DNA of 64,000 bases from Sphaerospermopsis sp. SIO1G1 (GTDB lineage: Bacteria; Cyanobacteriota; Cyanobacteriia; Cyanobacteriales; Nostocaceae), in NCBI GenBank assembly GCA_010672785.1, contig JAAHFX010000005.1:283634-347633 (forward strand), given 5' to 3'. The notes beneath the pieces were generated by a model. The model was not told the DNA's origin. It made no database searches and saw only the letters and a program-made list of their open reading frames with translations. Below are positions 29,427-39,405 of the stretch, in pieces. The position numbers and the translations under genes were made by a program. The stretch's first letter is position 1. Every line of letters begins with the position of its first letter.

Positions 29427-29712
29427 TATGGTTTATACCTCGTACTTATACTGAAATACAGATGCTAGTAGCAAGTTATTAATGAATACATATTATAAGC
29501 AGTAATATCTCTAATGTGTATTAAGTAATGCTTATTTTTGTAACTAGCAAATCATAATCCTGTGTTCCTTTTGTAGTAACTGGTAAAAATTGAACAGTGC
29601 TAAATTCTCATTTTGATGACTGTGACTATATTTATGGATATACAGAGTAAACAAAAATACAGCACTTTTGGAGTAAATAAGGTACACCAATTTTAGGAAG
29701 TGGTTTTAAAAC

Positions 29713-30006
29713 TTGAAGTTCAATCGGTTACTGTACCTCATAAACCTCGAATCTGTTGTAATTATCAAGACAAGGATATGTTTTTGGTTAATCCTTTTAC
29801 CAAGTTTATATTCAAACTATTCAGAATTAAACGAAACTATTCGTAGAACCCACCAAGGTGGAGTAGGAAGACTACTGCAAGAAATCTTGAAGAAAGATAA
29901 TCTTAGATATAATCTATCTGTACAACAAGTTATTCATGGATTATTAGATGGACAAACTTGTGCAGATGATGTAGTTTTGAATGTTGTGATTATGGGTAAA
30001 AAATAA
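29713..30006 (+). CDS. hypothetical protein, possibly a gene remnant
   Basis: The frame opens at TTG and gives 97 residues. The first third is hydrophobic and looks arbitrary. From NYSELNETIRRTHQGGVGRL onward it looks like real protein (helical, balanced), ending NVVIMGKK. I do not recognise the family. A different frame covers the upstream part (VVLKLEVQSVTVPHKPRICC from GTG 29701), so this may be a frameshifted gene. It lies 32 bases upstream of the next gene and could be its operon partner. Confidence 0.35.
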   Translation: MKFNRLLYLINLESVVIIKTRICFWLILLPSLYSNYSELNETIRRTHQGGVGRLLQEILKKDNLRYNLSVQQVIHGLLDGQTCADDVVLNVVIMGKK

Positions 30007-30038
30007 AATAAATCTTATTACTAGGAGATAATTAGATC

Positions 30039-30644
30039 ATGTCATACAGCGATTTTAATCTGAGAAAAGTTAAGCAAACTTTTGGCATAAATACTGTAGA
30101 AGATAAAAAGTTTATCCCAGAAATAAAGCCAATTTCTCCTAGCGCGACTCTGACAGATTTTCTCGCAGAAAGTTTACCATTAGCTATAGCAACAGGAAGT
30201 GAAAAAGCACGTTCTGAGTTAATCATTAGTCCAGTTTTACTAGAAACACGCAAGATTTTACAAAGAAAAATTAGTCTATTTTCTGGTGCAGATTTTACTG
30301 TAGATGCAGCATTAGGATTGAAAGGAGTCTGTGATTTCGTTCTCAGTCATTCACCAGAACAGTTAGAAATTGAAGCACCAGCAGTTATGATTGTGGAAGC
30401 AAAAAAAGCAGACTTAAATCCTGGTATTGGTCAATGTATTGCGGAAATGATTGCTGCTCAAAAATTTAATGAAATTAATAATCGGCCTATTCCCACAATT
30501 TATGGTAGCGTAACTAATGGTACTGCTTGGCGATTTTTACAATTAACAGAACAAACTGTAACAATTGATTTTACTGATTATCCACTTCCTCCTGTTGATT
30601 TCATATTAGGTATTTTAGTTTGGATGGTAACTTCTGGTAATTAG
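30039..30644 (+). CDS. hypothetical protein with PD-(D/E)XK-like core
   Basis: 201 residues from ATG, with AGGAGA 12 bases upstream. The middle reads KGVCDFVLSHSPEQL and, about 20 residues later, AVMIVEAKKADLNPGIGQC. This D-n-E-x-K spacing is that of PD-(D/E)XK nuclease folds, followed by the helix IAEMIAAQKFN. Similar stand-alone proteins are common in cyanobacteria without known role. It could be a restriction-type or repair-type nuclease; binding partner unknown. Confidence 0.7.
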   Translation: MSYSDFNLRKVKQTFGINTVEDKKFIPEIKPISPSATLTDFLAESLPLAIATGSEKARSELIISPVLLETRKILQRKISLFSGADFTVDAALGLKGVCDFVLSHSPEQLEIEAPAVMIVEAKKADLNPGIGQCIAEMIAAQKFNEINNRPIPTIYGSVTNGTAWRFLQLTEQTVTIDFTDYPLPPVDFILGILVWMVTSGN

Positions 30645-30772
30645 ATAATTGTCTGATAGCGAAGCATCAGATATTCAGAATAAAACCTTAATTCCTGTAG
30701 GTTGGGTTGACATAAGGAAACCCAACATTTTGGTGATATAATAAAGAAATAAACAGAAGCAACTTATATTAA

Positions 30773-31038
30773 TTAACTAGATAAATTATTCACAAAATCC
30801 TCATGTTCTGGAGTAGCTGCTTCATAAGCAATTAACCAAGTCATAATCCGAGCATGAGGTTTGCCATGTTGTTTTGCTCTTACTGGTGATGCTACGTAAA
30901 CTATTCCTTCAATTAATTCTGCTTTTTTGAGATTTGGCATAGCATGATAACGCCGTTCAAATTCATGACGGGTTAATTTGTCGCCGTTTTCCAGGGGGGA
31001 ATAGTTAAGATGGGAGAAATTGGGGTAGTAGATATCAT
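30773..31038 (-). pseudogene. truncated and frameshifted Uma2-family gene
   Basis: From ATG 31038 the minus strand reads MISTTPISPILTIPP. It then shifts frame at a run of six C (near 30999-31004) into LENGDKLTRHEFERRYHAMP, NLKKAELIEGIVYVASPVRA and ARIMTWLIAYEAATP, which is a Uma2 N-terminal half. It then ends abruptly EHEDFVNNLSS. The central nuclease part is missing, so the tail may be joined by an internal deletion. Confidence 0.7.
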
Positions 31039-31091
31039 AATTTCATAGTTCATCATATGATTAAGTATTCACCTGAACATGATATCAAGCC

Positions 31092-32891
31092 CTAACTAGG
31101 AACAACAAATTTCTCACTCCCAGATAAACCAAAAGCAGCGTGAATAACTTGTAAAGCTTTCACTCCTTCATTTTCTGCCACCACACAACTAACTTTGATT
31201 TCCGAAGTAGTAATCATTTGAATATTGATATGATTTTCAGCTAAAGCATTAAACATTTTTGCTGCTATTCCTGGTTGGCCTACCATTCCAGAACCAACGA
31301 TACTAACTTTAGCGATCGCACTATCTAAAATTACCTCACCCCATCCTAATTGTTCAGCCATTTCTGTCAATTTCTCTTGGGCATTTTCTGCATCCATCCT
31401 AGCCACAGTAAAAGCAATATCTCTGCGTGGCACACCATCAACTACACGACAGCGTTGAGACTGAATAATCATATCTACACTGATATTATGTTCTGATAAT
31501 AATCCGAATAATTTTGCAGACATCCCTGGTTGATCTGGAACTTGACGAATAGCTAACCGGGTTTGGTTCCTATCTAAAGCCACTCCTCGTACAGCGGGGA
31601 ATTCGGAATTGGGTGTCTGGGGAATAGTTGCAGAAGCAGCGATTTCAAAAGCATCACAAAGAACAGAAATTGCTCGATCACAATTATCCTGATCTACCAA
31701 GCAACTTACCTTCACTTCACTGGTGGAAATCATTTGGATATTAATACCTGCTTGTGCTAATGTTGCAAACATCTTTGCTGCTACTCCAGGACGGCCGATC
31801 ATTCCTGCTCCAGCAATACTCACCTTGGCAGTATCATTTTCTACTAAAACTTCCGCTTCATCGGAATTGGGCTGATTTCGTAAAGCCGGAGCGATCGCAG
31901 ATGCTACAGCTTCAGCCCGTTTTAAGATGGGAGTATTCACCGTAAAGGCAATATCATTGGTGTTACCTTCATGAATTGACTGAATAATCAAATCTACATC
32001 TAAACTTTGCCCAGCAATTTCCCCAAATAACTGTGCTGCTACCCCTGGTTTATCAGGTACACGCAATAAAGACAATTTAGCCTGATTAGGATCAAATTCC
32101 ACTCCATCCACAGGCCGTGCCAATTCTAAATTTACCAAAGCTCGTTCTTGAACTTTTGGTGATGTTACCCAAGTACCTGGCTGATCAGTCCAACTTGAAC
32201 GTACCACCAAAGGAACACCATAATTTTTAGCAATTTCCACAGCACGGGGATGTAACACTTTTGCTCCCAAACTAGCCAATTCCAGCATTTCATCACAAGT
32301 GATTTCTGTCATTAACTGAGCTTCAGGAACAAGGCGCGGATCTGTAGTTAAAATCCCTGGTACATCAGTATAAATTTCACAAAAATCTGCATTCAAAGCC
32401 GCCGCTAAAGCTACCGCTGAAGTATCAGAACCGCCCCTCCCTAAAGTAGTAATTTCTATTTCTGAAGTGTTAGAAATTCCTTGGAAACCAGCTACTACAA
32501 CTACCTTACCTTGATTAATTTGACCCATCAAGCGTTCTGTGGAAATGCTTAAAATCCGAGCGCGGGTGTGTTCAGCTTCCGTAATAATTCCTACCTGAGC
32601 GCCAGTTAGAGAAACAGCCGGTTGGCCAATTTCCTGTAAAGCCATACTCAGTAAAGCAATGGTAACTTGCTCCCCTGTAGAAAGCAGCATATCCATTTCC
32701 CGACGGTTAGGACTTTGAGAAATTTCATTAGCTAATTTAACCAGTCCATCGGTAGTTTTTCCCATTGCCGAAACCACCACAACAACAGAATTTCCTGATT
32801 GTACAGTTTTGTAAACCCGCTGTGCTACAGCTTGAATACGTTCAACTGAACCAACAGATGTACCACCGTATTTCTGAACTATGAGCGCCAT
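31092..32891 (-). CDS. lysC: aspartate kinase
   Basis: Aspartate kinase phosphorylates aspartate, the entry to lysine, threonine and methionine synthesis. The 599-residue protein begins [17 protein letters not shown] and has the kinase segments [18 protein letters not shown] and YTDVPGI. Two pairs of ACT domains follow, repeating GIAAKMF/GVAAKMF and [16 protein letters not shown]. Four ACT modules are typical of the long cyanobacterial form, under feedback control by lysine and threonine. It is complete and monocistronic. Confidence 0.96.
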   Translation of the reverse strand: MALIVQKYGGTSVGSVERIQAVAQRVYKTVQSGNSVVVVVSAMGKTTDGLVKLANEISQSPNRREMDMLLSTGEQVTIALLSMALQEIGQPAVSLTGAQVGIITEAEHTRARILSISTERLMGQINQGKVVVVAGFQGISNTSEIEITTLGRGGSDTSAVALAAALNADFCEIYTDVPGILTTDPRLVPEAQLMTEITCDEMLELASLGAKVLHPRAVEIAKNYGVPLVVRSSWTDQPGTWVTSPKVQERALVNLELARPVDGVEFDPNQAKLSLLRVPDKPGVAAQLFGEIAGQSLDVDLIIQSIHEGNTNDIAFTVNTPILKRAEAVASAIAPALRNQPNSDEAEVLVENDTAKVSIAGAGMIGRPGVAAKMFATLAQAGINIQMISTSEVKVSCLVDQDNCDRAISVLCDAFEIAASATIPQTPNSEFPAVRGVALDRNQTRLAIRQVPDQPGMSAKLFGLLSEHNISVDMIIQSQRCRVVDGVPRRDIAFTVARMDAENAQEKLTEMAEQLGWGEVILDSAIAKVSIVGSGMVGQPGIAAKMFNALAENHINIQMITTSEIKVSCVVAENEGVKALQVIHAAFGLSGSEKFVVPS

Positions 32892-33484
32892 AAAAGTAAA
32901 TGTTTATATATTCGGATTTTTTTATAGGTGATCTGCCAAAGCTTCCGTTGGGAAGTCCGCCAAACCTACCATTAATTCAAACTACTAAAATATCAGAATT
33001 AGTGAACTACCAATCAAGATTTATAGAAAATTAAGGTCTCATTTTTTAAGGCACAGAATTGTCTGCATATCGCAGGTATTTTAACAGGATTTTAACTTTT
33101 TAAGTGGTGAATCTTAACCTTTTATTACACAACCTGTCGTTATTCTAAATTTTGGATAGGCATTTTTTGTAACTCATCAAAGCTGATCCGCTCAAACATG
33201 GCCAAAATATTCACACTACTTCCTAGCAGGGAACTTTACTATCCCATCCTGCTGGGTTTATTTATTTAAGAGGAGGTAGGGAGCAGGGAGCAGGGAGCAG
33301 GGGGCAGGGGGCAGGGGGCAGTTTCAAGAGTTGGGAAGAAAAGAATTTTTACCACTTGTGGGGTGGGCATCTTGCCCGCCTAAAGTGTACCTCCCCTAAG
33401 ACAATTTTTTTCTGCCTGTACCCTGCATCCTGCCTAGTTTTTACCATGTCATCAATATTCAGTAATGATACTGAAATAGTATAT
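32892..33484. other. intergenic region upstream of pstS
   Basis: No gene is seen. Contents are GGGAGCAGGGAGCAGGG and GGGGGCA units (about 33275-33322), a GGGGTGGGCATCTTGCCCGC palindrome-type repeat near 33359 (also at 42172, 46362, 46378 and 53607), and AT-rich sequence. Confidence 0.6.
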
Positions 33485-33525
33485 CTTAATGTATTCTTTA
33501 ACGTTCATTAATTCTTAGTTAATCA
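33485..33525 (+). promoter_or_regulatory. Pho-box-like row upstream of pstS
   Basis: Four TTAA cores stand at 486, 498, 508 and 519, a spacing of 12, 10 and 11 bases. This fits the PyTTAAPyPy direct repeats bound by the SphR/PhoB regulator in cyanobacteria. They end about 68 bases before the pstS ATG, so the operon should be induced by phosphate shortage. Confidence 0.65.
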
Positions 33526-33592
33526 CTAAATACGAATCTTATCAGAGACTATAATTTCATCCTCAAACATATTCCATAAACCACAAGGTAAG

Positions 33593-34633
33593 ATGACTTT
33601 CTCAACTATTTTGAATCGTGTAGCAACCACTGCTTTACTTACAGCAACCGTAGCAATCAGCCCTGCATTAAGCAACATTGCCAAAGCTCAAACTCTGAAT
33701 GGAGCAGGAGCAAGCTTCCCTGCTCCTTTGTATGAACGTTATGCACAAGAAGTTAAAACAAAACATCCCCAACTAAAAGTTAATTACCAAGCAATTGGTA
33801 GTGGTGGTGGTATACGTCAAACTATCGCTGGTACAGTAGACTTTGGTGGTAGTGATGCAGCTATGAAAGATAGTGAAATCGCCAAAGTTAAAAGAGGTAT
33901 AATTTTAGTACCTACTGCTGGTGGTGCTGTTTCAGTCGTTCATAATGTTCCTGGTGTTAACAAACTCAGATTATCTCGTAAAACCTTACCAGCAATTTTT
34001 TCTGGACAAATCAAGAGATGGAATAATGCTCAAATCAGAGCAGATAATCCTGGTGTTACTTTACCTAATTTACCAATTAGATTTGTAGTCCGTGCTGATA
34101 GTAGTGGTACAACCTTCATTTTCACTAATCACTTGAGTGCTATCAGTGGATATTTTAAAGGTAGAGTTGGAACTAACAAAAAACCTGACTGGCGTGGTTT
34201 AAAGAATGTTCTCAAAGGTAAAGGTAACACAGGAGTAGCTGCTTTAGTAGGTCGAACAAAAGGTGCGATTGGTTATGTAGAATATAGCTACGCCGAGAGA
34301 AATAATCTTAATTCAGCAGAACTACAAAATAAAAGAGGACAATTCGTTGCACCTTCTTTAGATACTGCTAATGCAGCTTTAGCTAGTGTTCAATTTCCTG
34401 AAAACAACCGTGTATTTGTTAAAGATCCATCTACTGGATATCCCATAGTTGGTTTAACTTGGATGATGGTTTATAAAAACTATCCTAATTCTGCTAAAGC
34501 TAATGCTGTGAAAAAATGGATTAATTGGGTTCTCAAAGATGGTCAGAATTTTAATGGTAGTTTGAATTACACCAGAATTCCTAGCAGCGTTGTGAACCGT
34601 GTACTGAACACCGTGAATAGTACTGTTAAATAA
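33593..34633 (+). CDS. pstS: phosphate-binding protein PstS
   Basis: The periplasmic phosphate receptor of the Pst transporter. It has 346 residues with a signal peptide ending near AKAQT. The opening LNGAGASFPAPLYERY is typical. YQAIGSGGGIRQ and RADSSGTTFIFTNHL carry the serine, glycine and threonine residues that hold phosphate. AAGG precedes the ATG. The gene is first in a pstSCAB order but is separated from pstC by a MITE-like element. Confidence 0.96.
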   Translation: MTFSTILNRVATTALLTATVAISPALSNIAKAQTLNGAGASFPAPLYERYAQEVKTKHPQLKVNYQAIGSGGGIRQTIAGTVDFGGSDAAMKDSEIAKVKRGIILVPTAGGAVSVVHNVPGVNKLRLSRKTLPAIFSGQIKRWNNAQIRADNPGVTLPNLPIRFVVRADSSGTTFIFTNHLSAISGYFKGRVGTNKKPDWRGLKNVLKGKGNTGVAALVGRTKGAIGYVEYSYAERNNLNSAELQNKRGQFVAPSLDTANAALASVQFPENNRVFVKDPSTGYPIVGLTWMMVYKNYPNSAKANAVKKWINWVLKDGQNFNGSLNYTRIPSSVVNRVLNTVNSTVK

Positions 34634-34635
34634 TT

Positions 34636-34722
34636 AGGATTTACGCATTTTTACGAAACGTTAGGGTGAGAGATTGCTTCCTTACGTCGCAATGACAGTA
34701 TTTAAAGTAGTTTTTGCGTCCT
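34636..34722 (+). repeat. MITE-like element family A, copy 4
   Basis: 87 bp: AGGATTTACGCATTTTTACG at the left, GAGATTGCTTCC and GTCGCAATGACAGTATTT inside, and TTTTTGCGTCCT at the right, lacking the AAGT of other copies. It begins three bases after the pstS stop codon. A partial family C end (GCGTTGCTGAATTAGG) lies at 34797. The rest of the gap to 34949 shows nothing. Confidence 0.8.
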
Positions 34723-34949
34723 GATAATTAGTAATTGCAAGTAGTTGCAAAACTAAAAACTAGAAAAAATATTTATTTAGGGGTTTAGAAAAAATGGCGT
34801 TGCTGAATTAGGATATGATTTGATAATTCTGAATGTAAAATTCAGCATCCTATCTGCATATTTTGAATCACCAACACCAGAAAAACTAAATCCCTTTATT
34901 TAAATATTGATCAGTATGTCTGTAAAATTTTGAATCAATTTATGCAAAT

Positions 34950-35951
34950 ATGGCTAATTCATTTGAACCAAATAATATCCCAAATTCAACTAACTTCAAT
35001 TTAGAAGATGACTATGTAGATTTAACTTCTAAAGGTGGAATTAACTTCAAAATAAATCAAGGATTCAAGTTATCAGTTTATATATTTGCAGGCATTACTG
35101 TAGGTGTTTTATTATTAATGACTTGGGTGATTTTTCAAGAAGCAAAACCCGCTGTTGAAGAATTTGGGTTAGGTTTTATTTGGAGTCAAGATTGGGATAT
35201 TAGTGAAGAAAGTTTTGGTGCATTACCTTATATTTATGGAACTTTAGTCAGTAGTGCAATTGCTATTATTTTAACTGTACCAATAGGCATATCAGTGGCT
35301 ATAGTAACTAGCGAGGATTTCTTGCCACCCATAGTCAAAGATGGTATTGCTTTTGTGATTGAATTAATTGCTGCTATCCCTAGTGTAATTATCGGACTAT
35401 GGGGAATTTTTATCTTTATCCCAATCATCGAACCTTTTGAGATTTGGTTAGGTAGCAATTTTACATTTATTCCTTTTTTGAGTACAGAATTTCCTCTTGG
35501 CAACAATATGTTAACAGCAGGGATTATTCTCTCAATCATGATTTTACCAACAATGGCTGCAATTTCCCGTGATGTATTAATGGTTGTACCGAAAGAATTG
35601 CGTAGTGCATCTATGGCATTAGGTAGCACTCGTTGGGAAACTATTTTTCGGGTGTTATTACCTGCTGGTTTTTCGGGAATGGTTAGTGCTGCCATGTTAG
35701 CTTTAGGCAGAGCTTTAGGAGAAACAATGGCAGTTACTATGGTAATTGGTAACTTTGCTCAAATTAGTATTTCTGTGCTAGACCCAGCTTATACTATCCC
35801 CGCGGTGTTAGCTAATGAATTTGCAGAAGCTGAACCAGGTTTACATATTGGAGCGTTGAGTTATTTAGGGCTAATTTTGTTCGCCTTAACTTTGGCCGTT
35901 AATATCGCTGCGGTGTTATTAGTACAGTGGGTAGGTAAAAAGAATTCCTAA
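34950..35951 (+). CDS. pstC: phosphate ABC transporter permease PstC
   Basis: An inner-membrane permease of 333 residues, slightly longer than usual because of a 35-residue polar N-terminus. Six membrane segments are visible. The cytoplasmic loop SMALGSTRWETIFRVLLPA is the EAA-type site that contacts the ATPase. The conserved GRALGETMAVTMVIGN follows. It should work with PstA as a heterodimer. It is followed after 107 bases by pstA. Confidence 0.95.
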   Translation: MANSFEPNNIPNSTNFNLEDDYVDLTSKGGINFKINQGFKLSVYIFAGITVGVLLLMTWVIFQEAKPAVEEFGLGFIWSQDWDISEESFGALPYIYGTLVSSAIAIILTVPIGISVAIVTSEDFLPPIVKDGIAFVIELIAAIPSVIIGLWGIFIFIPIIEPFEIWLGSNFTFIPFLSTEFPLGNNMLTAGIILSIMILPTMAAISRDVLMVVPKELRSASMALGSTRWETIFRVLLPAGFSGMVSAAMLALGRALGETMAVTMVIGNFAQISISVLDPAYTIPAVLANEFAEAEPGLHIGALSYLGLILFALTLAVNIAAVLLVQWVGKKNS

Positions 35952-36058
35952 TTAAAGATTAAGAGGAAAATATTTTTACTAATTATCAATTACCTGTTAC
36001 CTTATTTATCAGTTGTTTTCTGCAAATCAAACATCTAAACTAAACATCTAAAACTGAT

Positions 36059-36940
36059 ATGAGTGAATATCCTAATTCAGAGCAAAGTGATTCTTTAGGA
36101 GCAGAATTACTAACTCCTTTACCAAGTGGAAGGCTGCTATTTTCCTATGGAATGAATGGCTTATCAGTGGTTTTGAGTTTATTAGCATTCTTACCTTTAG
36201 GATCTATTCTGTGGGAAATAATTGCACGTGGTTTTTCGGCTTTAAGCCCAGAAATGTTTTACCTACCGTTAATTGAAAATGGCTTTGCCAATGCTATTTT
36301 AGGTACTATTCTCATGGTTGGGATTGGTGCTTGTTTGAGTATTCCAGTGGGAATTATGACAGGTATCTTCCTATCCGAATTTAGCAAGACAAATAAGCTG
36401 ACTAAAATTGTCCGGTTTTTGAATTCTATTCTGACAGGAGTACCATCAATTGTCGTGGGAATGTTTGCCTATGGAGCAATTGTGTTATTAACTAAACAGT
36501 TTAGTGCGATAGCTGGTGGTTTTGCTTTAGGAGTAATCATGTTGCCAGTAATTGTGTTAACTACAGAGGAAGCATTAAAACTAATTCCCACACATCAAAG
36601 ATTAGCTTCTGCTGCATTAGGTGGGACTAAATATCAAACCACATTCCGGATAGTAACGAAAGCAGCAATTCCCGGAATTACCACAGGAGTAGCTTTGGCG
36701 ATCGCCCGTGCATCAGGTGAAACAGCACCCCTACTTTTCACAGCTTTATTCAGTCAAAACTGGTCAGATAGTTTAATGAGTCCTACAGCTTCTTTACCTG
36801 TACTCATTTTTAATCTTTATAATAATCCTGACCCAGAAGTTAATAAATTAGTTTGGACAACTGCCATTATTTTATTGGCTTTGGTATTCTTTTTTAGTCT
36901 GGCTTCTCGTTTACTAAGTCGCAAAAGTAAACTTGGTTAA
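36059..36940 (+). CDS. pstA: phosphate ABC transporter permease PstA
   Basis: 293 residues with six membrane segments. ASAALGGTKYQTTFRIVTKA is the coupling loop and IARASGETAPLLFTALF the matching conserved stretch. It forms the phosphate channel with PstC. The start ATG follows a poor ribosome site, and translation may depend on the upstream gene. pstB follows 81 bases later. Confidence 0.95.
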   Translation: MSEYPNSEQSDSLGAELLTPLPSGRLLFSYGMNGLSVVLSLLAFLPLGSILWEIIARGFSALSPEMFYLPLIENGFANAILGTILMVGIGACLSIPVGIMTGIFLSEFSKTNKLTKIVRFLNSILTGVPSIVVGMFAYGAIVLLTKQFSAIAGGFALGVIMLPVIVLTTEEALKLIPTHQRLASAALGGTKYQTTFRIVTKAAIPGITTGVALAIARASGETAPLLFTALFSQNWSDSLMSPTASLPVLIFNLYNNPDPEVNKLVWTTAIILLALVFFFSLASRLLSRKSKLG

Positions 36941-37021
36941 AAACCATGAAAATCTGAAACTTTATAGTTTCTAAAAAATCTGAATTTATAAATTTTACCT
37001 TACTTATCAAGATCACTAACC

Positions 37022-37801
37022 ATGAGTAACCTAGTTCCAGCCATCAAAGTTAAAAACCTCAGTTTTTATTATGGTAATTACAAGGCAATCGAAGGTATAT
37101 CATTAGATATTTATAAAAACCAAGTTACAGCATTAATTGGCCCTAGTGGTTGTGGCAAATCTACTTTTATTAAAGCTTTAAATCGAATTAGTGAATTAGA
37201 AGGAGATGTGACAGTAGAAGGATCTGTAGAATTTTATGGTCAAGATATTTATGATCCTCGGATCAATATTAATCTTCTCCGTCGTGAAATTGGCATGGTG
37301 TTTCAAAAACCTAACCCATTTCCTATGAGTATTTATGAAAATGTTGCCTATGGTGTGAAAATTGCTGGTAGATATCCCAAAGTAAAATTAGATGAAATTG
37401 TGGAATCTGCACTGATAGGTGCTGCACTTTGGGATGAAGTGAAAGATAAACTAAATAAATCAGCATTAGGTTTATCTGGTGGACAACAACAACGTTTATG
37501 TATAGCACGTGCGTTAGCAGTAAAACCAAAAGTTTTATTAATGGATGAACCTTGTTCTGCGCTTGATCCCATTGCAACTTTGAAGGTGGAAGAACTAGTT
37601 CATAGCTTGAAGTCTGAGTTAACAATTACAATTGTGACTCACAATATGCAGCAAGCAACTCGTGTATCTGATTTTACTGCTTTCTTTAGCACCGACGAAA
37701 GCCGCATTGGACAAATGGTAGAATTTGGAGCTACAGGTCAAATTTTTCGTAACCCCCTTGATGATCGTACCCGTGACTATGTTTCTGGACGATTTGGTTA
37801 A
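37022..37801 (+). CDS. pstB: phosphate ABC transporter ATPase PstB
   Basis: 259 residues. Walker [10 protein letters not shown], signature LSGGQQQR, Walker [14 protein letters not shown] and the switch VTHN are all present. It drives phosphate import through PstC/PstA. The sequence is full length. No phoU follows; the next gene is cpcT. Confidence 0.96.
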   Translation: MSNLVPAIKVKNLSFYYGNYKAIEGISLDIYKNQVTALIGPSGCGKSTFIKALNRISELEGDVTVEGSVEFYGQDIYDPRININLLRREIGMVFQKPNPFPMSIYENVAYGVKIAGRYPKVKLDEIVESALIGAALWDEVKDKLNKSALGLSGGQQQRLCIARALAVKPKVLLMDEPCSALDPIATLKVEELVHSLKSELTITIVTHNMQQATRVSDFTAFFSTDESRIGQMVEFGATGQIFRNPLDDRTRDYVSGRFG

Positions 37802-37882
37802 TTTTGAGTTCAGCGACTTGGCACTCTAAGGTTTAAAATTAGCTGGTGTCAGTCTTTGTTTCACAAAATATCCAAAATTACT

Positions 37883-38476
37883 ATGACTCATTCTACAGAT
37901 ATTACTACCTTAGCGCGTTGGATGGCAGCGGATTTTAGCAACCAAGCTCAGGCTTTTGAAAATCCGCCTCTATATGCACATATTCGTGTATGTATGCGTC
38001 CTTTACCTTATAATTTACTTTCTGGAATTAGCTTTTTTGTGGAACAAGCTTATGATTATGCAATCAATGATCCATATCGCTTACGAGTATTAAAATTAGG
38101 AGTAGCAAATGAGAAAATTGCGATTGAAAATTTCACAGTTAAAGGAGAAAAAGATTTTTTTGGTGCATCCCGTGATTTAGTTAAGTTACAAACCTTAACC
38201 AGCGATCGCCTAGAAAAACTCCCTGGTTGTGACATGATCGTGGAATGGAAAGGTAGTAGCTTCAAAGGTTACGTTGAACCTGGTAAAGGTTGTATCGTCG
38301 TCCGCAAAGATAAAAGAACTTACCTAGATAGTGAGTTTGAAATTGATGCAGAGAAATTCATCAGTTGGGATAGAGGAAGAGATCCAGAAACAGATGAACA
38401 TATTTGGGGTTCTCTGGGTGGCCCATTTTACTTTTTACGTTGGGCTGAGTTTGCTGATGAGGTAAAATCATCCTAG
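37883..38476 (+). CDS. cpcT: CpcT/CpeT-type phycobiliprotein lyase
   Basis: A 197-residue lyase that attaches phycocyanobilin to a cysteine (Cys-153 type) of the phycocyanin beta subunit. Typical pieces are RPLPYNLLSGISFFVEQAYD, PYRLRVLKL and GCDMIVEWKGSSFKGYVEPG. I use ATG 37883 (MTHSTDITTLARWMAADFSN), the family opening; an in-frame ATG at 37856 would add nine residues. It supports a phycobilisome-containing organism. Confidence 0.92.
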   Translation: MTHSTDITTLARWMAADFSNQAQAFENPPLYAHIRVCMRPLPYNLLSGISFFVEQAYDYAINDPYRLRVLKLGVANEKIAIENFTVKGEKDFFGASRDLVKLQTLTSDRLEKLPGCDMIVEWKGSSFKGYVEPGKGCIVVRKDKRTYLDSEFEIDAEKFISWDRGRDPETDEHIWGSLGGPFYFLRWAEFADEVKSS

Positions 38477-38617
38477 GTGGGATGAAATAGGAAGGGAAAT
38501 TGGTGAAACAGGAGATACAGATTTTGCCCAACTCCCAATATCCCATCTCCAACAAAAATTTTTTCCCAAATTGTGTAATTCACAAAAAACTATGATAATA
38601 TAGATAATCGTGGGTAA

Positions 38618-38689
<72 letters not shown>

Positions 38690-38932
38690 TTTAATTGTTC
38701 AAATAACTAAGTCAAACACATTAGAAAAATCCAATCAAGCTTCTCCTAAGTCTTCTAACTTAGGAAAATACTAACTTTGCAAAAACACAGAATCAACCGC
38801 CAAAACACCTCTACTTTGTTCTTAACTTCGTGTTCTTTGCGTCCTTCGTGGTTCATTCAGTTGAAAATTCAAACACTTTTTCATATTTATCCTAGTGCTA
38901 ATTTAACCTAAAGAGTGACAAATTAGCAAACT

Positions 38933-39376
38933 ATGCCTACAGCTATTATTATTGAATATTTTCATTATTTAAGCTTCATGTTATGCTTTGCAGCTTTAGC
39001 TATAGAAGCGTTTACTTTAAAAGTAGAATTAAATTTACAAGATGCTTGGAAAATAGTCATTGCTGATGCTGTATATGGTATCGCAGCAATTACGGTTTTA
39101 GTTACAGGTATCTTGAGAATTATTTATTTTGGTCAAGGTACAAGCTACTATTTACATAACCCTTTCTTCTATGTTAAAGTGGCATTTTTTTTATTAGTGG
39201 GTTTGGTTTCTATTTATCCAACAGTTTCTTTTCTAAATTGGTTAAAAGACTTACAGAGAAATCAACCACCTCAGTTAGAATTAGGAAAAGTCAAACTTCT
39301 ACAGTGGTTGATAAAGGCTGAATTATTTAGTTTTTTATTCATACCTTTATTTGCCGTAATTATGGCTAAAGGTTAA
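38933..39376 (+). CDS. DUF2214 family membrane protein
   Basis: 147 residues with four membrane segments (about 8-27, 42-62, 80-100, 123-143). The protein begins with a hydrophobic IIIEYFHYLSFMLCFAALAI, and GILRIIYFGQGTSYYLHNPF is typical of the family. Function unknown; it is an inner-membrane protein with a conserved His early in the first segment. It has no obvious operon partner. Confidence 0.8.
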   Translation: MPTAIIIEYFHYLSFMLCFAALAIEAFTLKVELNLQDAWKIVIADAVYGIAAITVLVTGILRIIYFGQGTSYYLHNPFFYVKVAFFLLVGLVSIYPTVSFLNWLKDLQRNQPPQLELGKVKLLQWLIKAELFSFLFIPLFAVIMAKG

Positions 39377-39405
39377 AAAAATATATTTTTGATATCCCTG
39401 ATTTA

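Noticed and set aside
35234..35695. A 153-codon minus-strand frame inside pstC
   Set aside because: It lies fully within a strongly conserved transporter gene and has no family features.
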